Part shown: positions 44,068-53,066 of the stretch, in pieces
How positions within the stretch are numbered: position 1 is the stretch's first letter
How the letters are laid out: each line of letters opens with the position of its first letter
DNA from: Rhodococcus triatomae BKS 15-14
Lineage (GTDB): Bacteria > Actinomycetota > Actinomycetes > Mycobacteriales > Mycobacteriaceae
Direction: 5' to 3'
Assembly: GCA_000341795.1 (NCBI GenBank)
Contig: AODO01000074.1
Coordinates: forward strand, 142,213-206,212
DNA length: 64,000 nucleotides
The notes under the pieces: model-generated
What the model saw: the letters and a program-made list of their open reading frames with translations, nothing else
Told to the model about the DNA's origin: nothing
Databases searched by the model: none
Translations under genes and position numbers: made by a program

Positions 44068-44107
44068 CCCGTGCTCGGTGGCCATCGCCACCGGGAACGC
44101 GCACGGG
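44068..44107. terminator. Two-tier hairpin between convergent genes
   Basis: The outer arms CCCGTGC (44068-44074) and GCACGGG (44101-44107) and the inner stem CGGTGGC-CATC-GCCACCG (44076-44093), with an asymmetric bulge, fill the gap between the TetR and DNA glycosylase stops. Confidence 0.5.
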
Positions 44108-45034
44108 TCAGTGCATCCTGTGGTCGGTGACGGCGGTGCGGGGGCCGAACTTCGGTTTCACCGCCCGGCCGCTGACCTCCAGCAGCCGGATCGCCCGATA
44201 TCGGTGCGGGCGAAGGGGTTCCAGGTACTCGACCATGCCCGGATCGTCCAGCGGACGACCGAGCAGCGACCATCCGACGACGGCCGCGAGGTGAAAGTCC
44301 CCGACCGACAACGCGTCCGCGTCACCGAGTGCCCGCTGCCCGACCTCCGCCGCCGTCCACGGCCCGATCCCCGGTACCGTCTGCAGCCGGCCGGCCGCCT
44401 CGGCCCGGGACAATGCCACCGCCTCCTCGAGGCGATCCGCGACCGCGGCGGCCGTGACGATCGTCCGGGACCGCTTCGGATCGACCCCGGCACGGTGATA
44501 CTCCCAGGACGGGATGCGCCGCCACACCTCCGGGGGCGGCGGCACCCGCATCCCGTCCGGCGCGGGGCCGGGCGCCGCGGCGCCGTGAGCTGTCACCAGA
44601 CGACGCCACGACGCCCGCGCCGCGATGCCGTGCACCTTCTGTTCGAGAATCGCAGGGACCAGCGACTCGAACACACGGCCCGTCCGGGGGATGCGAAGTC
44701 CCGGGTGGCGCCGATGCGCCTCCACCAGGATCGGATGGTCGGGCGCGAAATCCTGTGCGGTGTCGTACTCCCCGAGCAGATCCGGCACCGAGCCGAGGAA
44801 CTCGCCCGCACCCGCGCCCCAGGCCTTCACCAGCACCGAGTACCGGTCGGCCTGCACGAGCCGGCAGGTCACCGGCCCGCTCGGCATGAGGGTCGTCCGC
44901 CACAGCGCCCCGTCCACGGTCACGCGATGACACGGGTCGCCGCGTCCGCGCCCGAGTGGCGCCAACGTGGCCGCCATCAGCAGCGGCCGGTCACTGCGGT
45001 GCAGCGTCTCCAGCGGCTCGGCGGAGACAGTCAT
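44108..45034 (-). CDS. DNA-3-methyladenine glycosylase, AlkA-like HhH-GPD
   Basis: 308 residues. The helix-hairpin-helix GRLQTVPGIGPWTAAEVG is followed by the region with the conserved aspartate (DALSVGDFHLAAVVGW). FESLVPAILEQKVHGIAARASWRRL is the usual first GPD helix pair. It excises alkylated bases in base-excision repair. ATG 45034 is preferred over GTG 45043. It follows the NTPase/WD40 gene by 37 bases on the same strand. It has no visible link to the catabolic genes. Confidence 0.85.
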   Translation of the reverse strand: MTVSAEPLETLHRSDRPLLMAATLAPLGRGRGDPCHRVTVDGALWRTTLMPSGPVTCRLVQADRYSVLVKAWGAGAGEFLGSVPDLLGEYDTAQDFAPDHPILVEAHRRHPGLRIPRTGRVFESLVPAILEQKVHGIAARASWRRLVTAHGAAAPGPAPDGMRVPPPPEVWRRIPSWEYHRAGVDPKRSRTIVTAAAVADRLEEAVALSRAEAAGRLQTVPGIGPWTAAEVGQRALGDADALSVGDFHLAAVVGWSLLGRPLDDPGMVEYLEPLRPHRYRAIRLLEVSGRAVKPKFGPRTAVTDHRMH

Positions 45035-45071
45035 GCGCCCCACCCTAGGCGCATCCGCCGACGCGGTGCGA

Positions 45072-48000
45072 TCAGTCGCACGGCGGGCGGTAGCCGAGGT
45101 TCGGCAGCACCTGGGACCACTGCTCCTCGGTCAGGATGCCGTCGGTCGCCGCGCACATCCGGTCGGCCACCCGGTCGCTGTCCAGGTCGAGCGAGCGCAC
45201 CGCACCGCCCTCCCCGGCCGCGAACAGCCGGTCGCTCACCGGGTCGAACACCACGCGCCAGCGCACGGTGCCGTTGGGGACGATCGACCGCCCGTCCACT
45301 TCTTTCCCCGAGTCGCCGACCTCCCAGATCCGCACCGTCTGATCGTCGCTGCCGCTGGCCACGGTGCCGCCGTCCGGGCTGAACGCGACCGAGCGAACAG
45401 TGCTGGTGTGTCCGTGGAGGATTCGCTCGGGCGCACCCGGATCACCGAGGCTCCACAGCCGGACCGTGCGATCGTCGCCGCCACTCGCGACGGTCCTGCC
45501 GTCCGGCGCGAACGCGACCGAGTTCACCGCGCCGTCGTGGCCTTCCAGCGGAACGCCCGACGGCACGGCCATGTCCGGGTTCGACACGTCCCACAGGCGG
45601 ACGGTCTTGTCGCTGCTGCCCGCGGCGAGCGTCGAACCGTCGGGGCTGAAGGCGACCGAATTGACCCATCCCGCGGCCCCGGTCAGTGTGGACCCGACCC
45701 GCGTCGGACGGGTCCGATCCTGCACCCGCCACAACTGCACGGACAGGTCGTCCGCCGCGGTGGCGAGCAGACCGCCGTCCGGGCTGAAGGCGAGTTCGTG
45801 GGTGTAGCGGGCCGCGAGTTCGAGGGGTGGACCGAGGGGCGCGGGCGCCGCGGCGGTGAGATCCCACAGTTGGACCCGCCCGCCCCCGATGCTCGACGTC
45901 GCGAGGGTCGACCCGTCGGCGGCCAGTGCGATGTTCTCGATGCCGAGCCCGTCGAGTGAGCGGAACCTGTGCCGGACCGTCGGCGTGCGGCCGTCGCCGA
46001 TGTCCCAGACGAGCACGGTCCCGTCGAGGGATCCGGTCGCCATCACAGACCCGCTGCCGTCGACGGCAGGGCCGGTGACGCGACGCGTGTGCCCGGCGAG
46101 GACGGCGTCCGGCAGGGTCCAGACCCGCACCACACCGTCCTGCCCGCCGGTGATGACCGCCGATCCGTCGCGGACGAACACGGCCGTGGTCAGGCCGCCG
46201 CTGCTGCCGACGAGTGGTCCGCCGAGATCGGTCGGCCGCTCCGGGTCGGTGAGCCCCCAGACGCGGGCCGTGCCGTCCCAGCTCGCGGACACCAGCGACT
46301 GGCCGTCCGGGCTGAACGACACCGACCAGATGGCACCCTCGTGCCCGATCAGCGGGGTGCCGGCAGGCGTGGGCGCGCCGGGGTCGTCGACCCGCCAGAT
46401 CCGCGCGCTGTGATCGTCGCTGCCGGTTGCCAGCAGCCGGCCGTCCGGGCTGAACGCGACGGAGTGCACCGAGTCGGAGTGCGTGCGCAGCGGCGGACCC
46501 CACGGGGCCGGGCTGCCCGCCCCGATGCGCCAGAGCAGAGCGGTGCCGTCGTCGCTGCCGGTGGCCACGGTGCGCCCGTCCGGCGAGATCGCCACCGATC
46601 GCACCGGCCCGGTGTGCCCGGCCAGGGTGCCGAGCGGGTCGACCGCGAGCGGGTCGCTGACGTCCCACAGCCGTGCGGTGGAATCGTCGCCCGCGGTGGC
46701 CACGCTGCGCCCGTCGGGGCTGAACGCCACCATGTAGACCGCGCCGGTGTGACCGGTGACCGGACCGCCGAGCGGCTTCGGCCGCTCGGGATCGGCGACG
46801 TCCCACAGTCGCAACGTCCCGTCCCCGCTCCCGCTGGCCAGGAGCGCGCCGTCCGGGCTGAACGCGACGCTGGTCACCCAGGAGGTGTGCCCGGTCAACG
46901 GCACCCCCACCTGCCGGCCGGACACCGGATCCCACAATCGGACGGTCCGGTCGTAACTGGCGGTGGCGACGATGCCGCTCGGCGCCGCCGCCGTGTCGTA
47001 CACGGCACCGTCGTGCCCGGTCAGCGGGCGTGCCAGGGGCGCGTTCTGACCGGCGAGCACGAGGGCGTGCGCGGTCGCGTCGTCCGGCCGCATCTCGGCT
47101 CCGACCATGGACAGCTGCGCCGACAATGACGGGTCCGAGTTCTGGGCCCGTGCCGCCTGCGCGAGGATCTCGGCGAACTGCGCATCGTCACGCTGCCGGT
47201 CGGACGCGGCCCGCTGGATCTGCCCGGTGATCGCGAGGACCGTGGCGACGACGGTGACGATCGCGAGCGCGGCGACCATGCCGCGCGTCCACCGGCGCGT
47301 CGCCCGGTCCTGCGCCCGGGCCGCCTCGACGAACTCGCGGGCCCCCGCACCGACGTTCCCGGAGCGGTCCTCGACCCACGTCGACGCCGAGTCGAGCCGC
47401 AGTCCGCGGTACAGCAGCGAGGAGTCACGGCCACTGTGCACCCACTCCTCGGCGTCCCGGTCGAGCCGCTGACGCAACACCGCGTACGCGCGGTCCTCGT
47501 CGAGCCACTCCGCGAATCTCGGCCATGCCTCGAACACCGACTCGTGGGTGAGCTCGACACCGGCCGCGTCCCCGGTGACCAGGCGGGACGCGGTCAACGC
47601 GCCCAGCGCCGTCGCCGCCGCACCGGCGTCAGGGCACCGTTCGAGCAGCCGGTCGCGGGACAGCCGCCGACGCGTGTCGCGGCCGTCCTCGGACACCGTG
47701 ACCAGGTTCAGCAGCATCTGCCGGGCCGCGTCGCGCTGGGGTGCGGTCAACGTGGACCACATCTCCTCCGCGGTCCGCGCGACGGCACCGCGGACGCCGC
47801 CCACCGATTCGTACGCGGCGACGGTCAGGGTGCGTCCGGTGCGCGCGTTCCAGGTGGCCAGCATCGCGTGCCCCAGCAGCGGCAGCGCACCGATGTGACC
47901 CTGCGACGCCGTCCCCGACCCGCTGCCGACGCCGAGGTCGCGGACCACGACGTCGACGAGTCCCGGCTCGACGTCGACCCCGACCATCGTGGCGGGTCCG

Positions 48001-48941
48001 GTGACCGCGAGCGCGATCTCGTCCCTGGACATCGCCCCGAGCACCATCTGGTGATGTTCGAGGCAGCGCGCGAGGTCCGGGATCCGCAGGCACTGCTCGT
48101 AGAAGTCGGCACGCACCGCGGCGACGACCGCGTCGACCCGCTCACCGCGGTACCGGCGGTCGCGGGCGAGAGCGACGAGCCGCTCGACGAACCGTTCCCG
48201 CGCCGCGTCCTCGTCGCACTGGGTGAACAGTTCCTCGAAGCGGTCGACGACGACGATGCAGGGACCGTCGGGTCGCGATTCGAGTGCGGCGTCGAGAGCG
48301 GCGAGCGGGTCGCGGCCGGGTGAGAGCTCGATCGCCGACCGCTCGGGGGACAGCGCCGGCAGCAGCCCCGCATGCAGCAGCGACGACTTTCCCGCCCCGG
48401 ACGCGCCGACCACGAAGGTCATCGCAAGTTCGTCGGTGTCGTCGAGCACCTTCGCCAGCAGGGCCGCCGTCGCCCGGCCCCTCCCGAAGAACAGTGCGCT
48501 GTCCTCGGGGCCGAACGCCGCGAGACCGCGATAGGGGCTGGGGACCTCGCCGTCGATCCCGGGCGGCGCCACCGCGGCGGGCGGCGACCCCGACGCGATG
48601 GGGTTGCTCCGTTGCGCCCGCTCCCACAGTGCCTGCCACCGGTGCAGCGAGTACAGGCCGTCCACGGGCGGTTCCGGCGCCCGTGTCCGGGCCGCCGCGA
48701 CGAGAACGCGAAGAGCCGCGGCGAGTCCGTCGAAACGCGCGGGCACGTTCTTTCCGCTGCGCCAGTCGGAAAGGCGCTGAGCGGAAACGAACGACGCGCG
48801 TCGGGTGTCCGTCGTGACGATCGTGGAATTCGCCCGATCGGCAAGTCTCTTGAGAACGGGCCTGCCCGCCAGCTCGTAGAGGAGCGCGAATCTGGCGGCG
48901 AATTGAACCCTTGGATTCTCACTGTCCGGGTGACTGTCCAT
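45072..48941 (-). CDS. nSTAND-type NTPase with C-terminal double WD40 propeller
   Basis: 1289 residues. The N-terminal 1-85 is a helical HTH-like module (LSDWRSGKNVPARFDGLAAAL). The STAND NTPase follows (about 136-480), with Walker A GASGAGKS at 179-186 and Walker B CIVVVDRFEE at 228-237. One membrane helix is predicted at about 554-574. From about 640 there are 14 WD40 repeats (SPDG...DGTVRLW type; the 9th, 10th and last are degenerate), enough for two seven-bladed propellers. It is probably a membrane-tethered sensor or scaffold that switches on nucleotide binding. The much longer open frame upstream lacks homology; ATG 48941 has GGAG five bases upstream. It is divergent from the polysaccharide operon. 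Confidence 0.87.
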   Translation of the reverse strand: MDSHPDSENPRVQFAARFALLYELAGRPVLKRLADRANSTIVTTDTRRASFVSAQRLSDWRSGKNVPARFDGLAAALRVLVAAARTRAPEPPVDGLYSLHRWQALWERAQRSNPIASGSPPAAVAPPGIDGEVPSPYRGLAAFGPEDSALFFGRGRATAALLAKVLDDTDELAMTFVVGASGAGKSSLLHAGLLPALSPERSAIELSPGRDPLAALDAALESRPDGPCIVVVDRFEELFTQCDEDAARERFVERLVALARDRRYRGERVDAVVAAVRADFYEQCLRIPDLARCLEHHQMVLGAMSRDEIALAVTGPATMVGVDVEPGLVDVVVRDLGVGSGSGTASQGHIGALPLLGHAMLATWNARTGRTLTVAAYESVGGVRGAVARTAEEMWSTLTAPQRDAARQMLLNLVTVSEDGRDTRRRLSRDRLLERCPDAGAAATALGALTASRLVTGDAAGVELTHESVFEAWPRFAEWLDEDRAYAVLRQRLDRDAEEWVHSGRDSSLLYRGLRLDSASTWVEDRSGNVGAGAREFVEAARAQDRATRRWTRGMVAALAIVTVVATVLAITGQIQRAASDRQRDDAQFAEILAQAARAQNSDPSLSAQLSMVGAEMRPDDATAHALVLAGQNAPLARPLTGHDGAVYDTAAAPSGIVATASYDRTVRLWDPVSGRQVGVPLTGHTSWVTSVAFSPDGALLASGSGDGTLRLWDVADPERPKPLGGPVTGHTGAVYMVAFSPDGRSVATAGDDSTARLWDVSDPLAVDPLGTLAGHTGPVRSVAISPDGRTVATGSDDGTALLWRIGAGSPAPWGPPLRTHSDSVHSVAFSPDGRLLATGSDDHSARIWRVDDPGAPTPAGTPLIGHEGAIWSVSFSPDGQSLVSASWDGTARVWGLTDPERPTDLGGPLVGSSGGLTTAVFVRDGSAVITGGQDGVVRVWTLPDAVLAGHTRRVTGPAVDGSGSVMATGSLDGTVLVWDIGDGRTPTVRHRFRSLDGLGIENIALAADGSTLATSSIGGGRVQLWDLTAAAPAPLGPPLELAARYTHELAFSPDGGLLATAADDLSVQLWRVQDRTRPTRVGSTLTGAAGWVNSVAFSPDGSTLAAGSSDKTVRLWDVSNPDMAVPSGVPLEGHDGAVNSVAFAPDGRTVASGGDDRTVRLWSLGDPGAPERILHGHTSTVRSVAFSPDGGTVASGSDDQTVRIWEVGDSGKEVDGRSIVPNGTVRWRVVFDPVSDRLFAAGEGGAVRSLDLDSDRVADRMCAATDGILTEEQWSQVLPNLGYRPPCD

Positions 48942-49327
48942 GTGGGCTCCGAAATTCGAGTGATCCGCACCCCCGCGGAGGAGGTGCGCGCAGTTGTTAT
49001 TCCAGACCGGGAGGCGTTTGTCCAAGGGTCTGAGACCGACGTCACGAATCCGCACCCCGAGGCGCTTTCCGCGGTCGCCGGACCGTGTCCGGACCGGACG
49101 ACAGTTTGTGCCCCGCCAACTGCGGCAACGCTCCGACCTCGCGATCGGACTCCACACCGCCGCCGATCGCGTGCCGATACTTGTCGCGTTGCACGACGGA
49201 TCCGGCGGCCACGGGCCCCGGAGGGGCGGCGTGCAATTCGTGAATCCGCCGGCGGAATCGCCGCTCCCTCGCAGCGCATTTCTCCGGCGGATTCACCCAC
49301 ACCATTTCTTCGCAGAAGGGTCGGGGG
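48942..49327. other. 386-base divergent intergenic region
   Basis: No convincing gene lies between the NTPase/WD40 start and the glycosyltransferase start. Open frames crossing it are continuations of shadows. The left part is comparatively AT-rich near the NTPase start; the right part holds a large inverted repeat (49240-49296). I could not pick out a confident promoter. Confidence 0.6.
49240..49296 (+). promoter_or_regulatory. Long inverted repeat in the glycosyltransferase leader
   Basis: GTGAATCCGCCGG (49240-49252) and CCGGCGGATTCAC (49284-49296) are perfect 13-base arms with a 31-base spacer, ending 31 bases before the glycosyltransferase start. Within the left arm GAATCCGCCGGCGGAATC is itself almost palindromic. 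It may be a leader hairpin or paired operator sites. Confidence 0.45.
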
Positions 49328-51043
49328 ATGACGGCGACCACCATCGAATTACGCCCGGAAATCGATTCGGCACGAATCCCGGACGGTCCGGTCTCGCCAC
49401 CGGACGATTCCGAGCTCTACGCATATCTCGGTCCGCAGCGCCGGTGGGTGCAGGTCTGCATGACGGTGGCGTTCGGACTGGCCGCGCTCAGCCTGGCTCG
49501 CTTCGCCACCACCAGCGTGTGGCTGTGGCCACTGCTGGTGGTGCTGGCCGTGAACATCTGCGGATCGGTGATCTCCGCGCTGTCCGGATGGAACCGGCGT
49601 CGGATCTCGGCCGACTCCCACCGGCGCACCACCGTGACCTGGGCGCAGGAGAATCCCGTCGGCCCGTCCGTCGACGTCTTCCTCCCGACGTGCGGGGAGG
49701 ACCTCGAGGTCCTCCTGAACACGTACCGCCACGTCGAGAAGATGCACTGGGCCGGGGAGCTGACGGTGTGGGTCCTCGACGACGCCGATCGGCCCGAGGT
49801 TGCAGCCGAGGCGCGCGCCCACGGGTTCCGGTATCTGGTCCGGCCGAATCGCGGACACATGAAGAAGGCCGGCAATCTGCAGCACGCATACGACAACACC
49901 GACGGCGAGTTCATCGTCGTGCTGGACGCAGACTTCTGCCCGCGACCCGACTTCCTCGACCATCTCGTCCCCTACATGGACGACCCGAAGGTCGGCATCG
50001 TGCAGAGCCCGCAGTACTTCGACACCACACCGTCGATGAACTGGCTCGAACGCACCGCGGGCGCGACGCAGGAACTGTTCTACCGGTGGGTGCAACCGTC
50101 CCGGGACGCCGCGGGCGCACCGATCTGCGTCGGCACCTGCGCCGTCTACCGGCGAGCCGCACTCGCGGTGACGGGCGGCTTCGCCCAGATCGAACACAGC
50201 GAGGACGTCCACACCGGCATCTTCCTGCTCCGCGCGGGCTTCGCGACGCAGTACGTGCCGATCCTGGTGTCGAAGGGACTGTGCCCGTCCGACACCGCCG
50301 GGTTCCTCAACCAGCAGTACCGATGGTGCAACGGCTCCATCACCCTGCTGCGCAGCGGCAACGCGCACCGGCATCCGCTGACCCTGCGCCAGCGGATCTG
50401 TTTCTGGGCCGGGTTCATGTACTACATCTCGACGGCGGTGAACGTCTTCGCGATCCACGTTCCGGGCGTGATCATGGCGGTCTTCTTCCCGCTCGAGGTC
50501 CGCGCCGCCCACTTCGTCCCGTTCCTCGCGGGTGCCTGGGTGTACTTCGTGTTGCTGCCGCGGGTGTCGAACTCGAGGTGGCGGTTCGAGGTGATGCGGG
50601 TACAGATGGCGTACAGCTTCTGTCACGCGCTCGCGATCACCCACAAGCTCACCGGTCGCACGAAGGGTTGGGTGGCCACCGGCGCCGTGGGGAAGAAGAG
50701 TTCCCTGGCCCGGACGGTCAGCATCCTCGGGTCGGTCACGATCGTGGTCGGGCTCGTGGCGTCCTGGGGAGCGTGGGGATACGACGTCGTCCACTACGGC
50801 ATCGCCGAGTTCTGGATGATGGCGATCTTCCTGCTCGGCTACACGTATCTGTCGGTGCCGCTGCTCACGGCGTTCCTGCGCACGCTCGGGGCGGTCGGCC
50901 CGACCAGCCGACCCGCGGCACGTGCCGTAGCCGCGGCGGAGAACCGCATCACCGGCTACGAGGCCGTCGCCTACACCCTCGTCATCGTCCTGCTCGCCGT
51001 CGTCGCGCTCGGTGGCTTCGACCTGATGCTCCCGTGGCTCTGA
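49328..51043 (+). CDS. Family 2 processive glycosyltransferase (BcsA/cellulose-synthase-like)
   Basis: 571 residues. Two N-terminal membrane helices (about 43-60 and 67-86) precede a cytoplasmic GT-A domain with DD151-152, D200-A-D202, S291-E-D293 (equivalent of TED) and Q329-QYRW333, the hallmark of processive synthases. Five or so C-terminal helices follow (about 357-388, 395-412, 466-484, 493-515, 547-565). It should polymerise a UDP-sugar and pass the chain through the membrane. No PilZ c-di-GMP domain is visible at the C-terminus. It is the first gene of the rightward polysaccharide operon. The weak ribosome site is GGGGG next to the ATG or AGAAGGG slightly upstream. Confidence 0.9.
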   Translation: MTATTIELRPEIDSARIPDGPVSPPDDSELYAYLGPQRRWVQVCMTVAFGLAALSLARFATTSVWLWPLLVVLAVNICGSVISALSGWNRRRISADSHRRTTVTWAQENPVGPSVDVFLPTCGEDLEVLLNTYRHVEKMHWAGELTVWVLDDADRPEVAAEARAHGFRYLVRPNRGHMKKAGNLQHAYDNTDGEFIVVLDADFCPRPDFLDHLVPYMDDPKVGIVQSPQYFDTTPSMNWLERTAGATQELFYRWVQPSRDAAGAPICVGTCAVYRRAALAVTGGFAQIEHSEDVHTGIFLLRAGFATQYVPILVSKGLCPSDTAGFLNQQYRWCNGSITLLRSGNAHRHPLTLRQRICFWAGFMYYISTAVNVFAIHVPGVIMAVFFPLEVRAAHFVPFLAGAWVYFVLLPRVSNSRWRFEVMRVQMAYSFCHALAITHKLTGRTKGWVATGAVGKKSSLARTVSILGSVTIVVGLVASWGAWGYDVVHYGIAEFWMMAIFLLGYTYLSVPLLTAFLRTLGAVGPTSRPAARAVAAAENRITGYEAVAYTLVIVLLAVVALGGFDLMLPWL

Positions 51044-51053
51044 GGGGACCGAC

Positions 51054-53066
51054 ATGACCACCACACTCACCCACCCCGCGGCGCCGCCTGCCGGTTCGTC
51101 ACGCTCCCGATTCCGCACCGACATCGAGGGACTGCGGGCGATCGCCGTCCTCGGTGTGGTCCTGTTCCACGCCGGCGTGCCGACCGTGACGGGCGGCTTC
51201 GTCGGCGTGGACGTGTTCTTCGTGATCTCCGGCTTTCTGATCACCGGACTCCTGGTCCGCGAACAGGAACGCACCGGCCGGATCCGGTTGGGCGCCTTCT
51301 ACGCCCGCCGGGCCCGCCGACTCCTTCCGCCTGCGGCACTGGTGATCGCGGTGTCCGCGGTGGCCACGTGGTTCGTGCTTCCCCTGCTCGGCGTCTTCCG
51401 ATCCGCATTCGACCTGCTCGCCGCCCTGTTCTACGTGTCGAACTGGCGGTTCATCGCCCAGGGCAACGATTATCTCGCGGCGTCCTCGGATCACAGTGTC
51501 GCGCTGCATTTCTGGTCACTCGCCGTCGAGGAGCAGTTCTACCTGGTGTGGCCGGCACTGCTGATCGGGGCGTTCTGGGTCGCGGCACGGACGCGATGGT
51601 CGCCGCGCACCGCGACGGTGGTGGCGGTGAGCGCGGTGACCGCTGGATCGTACGCGGCGTCGCTGTGGCTGACGTACACGAACTCCGGTCTCGCGTACAT
51701 GGCGACGTACACCCGCGCGTGGCAGTTCGGTGCCGGCGCGCTCCTCGCGCTCGGCGGGACCTGGCTCGCCTCGCGAACCTTCGCTGCCGACGCGATCGGA
51801 TTCGTCGGCCTGCTCGCCGTGCTCGCCTCGATGGTGGTGTTCGGCTCCCACACACCGTATCCCGGCTGGGCGGCGGCCGTACCGACACTCGGTACGGTGG
51901 CCCTGATCGCCTCCGGACCGAGATCGGTGTCCGGGCAGGTTCTGTCGATTCCGCCGCTTCGCATCATCGGGCGCTGGTCGTATGCCTGGTATCTGTGGCA
52001 CTGGCCGGTCCTGGTGGTGGCCGAGGCGCACCTCGGGAAGCTGGACCGGCCGGCGAAGCTGGCGCTGGCGGTCGTCGCGCTCGCGCTCGCGGTCGCGACG
52101 CACCTCCTGGTCGAGGCTCCGCTGATGCGTTCTCGGGACCTGCAGGCACGGGCACCGGCAGCGGCGGCGGTGGGATTGACCGCGACGGTCGTCGCCGCCG
52201 CGATCGTACTCGCGACCGGGACACGCGCTGTGGACGAGCTGAGCACCGGCGCCCAGGCCCCGACCGCGGCGAGCTTCTCACAGGTGTTCGGGACCGCGAC
52301 CACCGCCGACTCCGGTGCCGTCACTCCGACGCCCATCGACGCGCGCGCCGACATCCCGGAACGCGCCGACTGTCTGCTGGACCGCACGTCCTCGCAGCCG
52401 GACTGCACGTTCGGGGTCACCGGCGGCACCCCTGTCGTCCTGTTCGGCGACAGTCATGCACACCAGTGGCAACCGACGCTGCAGGTGCTGGCCGAGCAGC
52501 GTGGGTGGGAGCTCACCGTGATCGCCCAGTCCGGGTGCCCGGTGCCGGACATCGCGCCTCGCGCAGGCGAGTCCGCCCGGTTCTCGCAGTCGTACTGCAC
52601 CACCTGGCGTGACGAGCAGATCGACCGCATCGTCGCGATGCGTCCGAGTCTGATCGTGCTGTCGTCACTGAACATGTACATCCCACAGCACGACGAACTG
52701 CTGGGCGCGTGGGCCGGGAGCCTGGACCGGCTCCGCGAGTCCGGTGCACGGATCGCCTACGTCCGGGACACCCCGTATCCGGGAACCGACGTTCCCGAGT
52801 GCATCTCGTCCGCACTCGACGACTGGTCCGCGTGCGCGTTCGAGGCATCCGGCCGGGTGGACCCGGTGATCGCGGGTACGACCTCGGGCCGACTCACCGG
52901 CGTCGCCGTCGTCGACCTGAACGGCTACCTGTGCGACGGAACCGACTGCGCGGCGGTCCGCAACGGGACGCTGCTCTATCGGGACGAATCGCACCTGTCG
53001 GCGACCGCGGCGCGTCTGCTCGCGCCCGCCCTGTCCGACGCGCTCGACCGGCAGGGGATCCGGTGA
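51054..53066 (+). CDS. Acyltransferase-3 / SGNH fusion O-acyltransferase (OafA-like)
   Basis: 670 residues. About ten membrane helices make an acyltransferase-3 domain (1-390) with DIEGLRAIAVLGVVLFH, FYARRARRLLPP and HFWSLAVEEQFYLVWP. An extracytoplasmic SGNH hydrolase-like domain follows, with Ser467 in LFGDSHAHQW and the D644-X-X-H647 pair in DESHLS. Proteins of this form O-acetylate surface glycans. It begins 10 bases after the glycosyltransferase, so acylation of the polymer made by that enzyme is the natural inference. Confidence 0.92.
   Translation: MTTTLTHPAAPPAGSSRSRFRTDIEGLRAIAVLGVVLFHAGVPTVTGGFVGVDVFFVISGFLITGLLVREQERTGRIRLGAFYARRARRLLPPAALVIAVSAVATWFVLPLLGVFRSAFDLLAALFYVSNWRFIAQGNDYLAASSDHSVALHFWSLAVEEQFYLVWPALLIGAFWVAARTRWSPRTATVVAVSAVTAGSYAASLWLTYTNSGLAYMATYTRAWQFGAGALLALGGTWLASRTFAADAIGFVGLLAVLASMVVFGSHTPYPGWAAAVPTLGTVALIASGPRSVSGQVLSIPPLRIIGRWSYAWYLWHWPVLVVAEAHLGKLDRPAKLALAVVALALAVATHLLVEAPLMRSRDLQARAPAAAAVGLTATVVAAAIVLATGTRAVDELSTGAQAPTAASFSQVFGTATTADSGAVTPTPIDARADIPERADCLLDRTSSQPDCTFGVTGGTPVVLFGDSHAHQWQPTLQVLAEQRGWELTVIAQSGCPVPDIAPRAGESARFSQSYCTTWRDEQIDRIVAMRPSLIVLSSLNMYIPQHDELLGAWAGSLDRLRESGARIAYVRDTPYPGTDVPECISSALDDWSACAFEASGRVDPVIAGTTSGRLTGVAVVDLNGYLCDGTDCAAVRNGTLLYRDESHLSATAARLLAPALSDALDRQGIR

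Noticed and set aside
45072..48941. A multi-gene anti-phage defence island around the STAND protein
   Set aside because: No nuclease, protease, methylase or other defence effector lies next to it; neighbours are a DNA repair glycosylase and polysaccharide genes.
48942..49157. N-terminal extension of the NTPase/WD40 frame
   Set aside because: The 72 extra residues are Arg/Cys-rich without homology, and ATG 48941 has a properly spaced GGAG.
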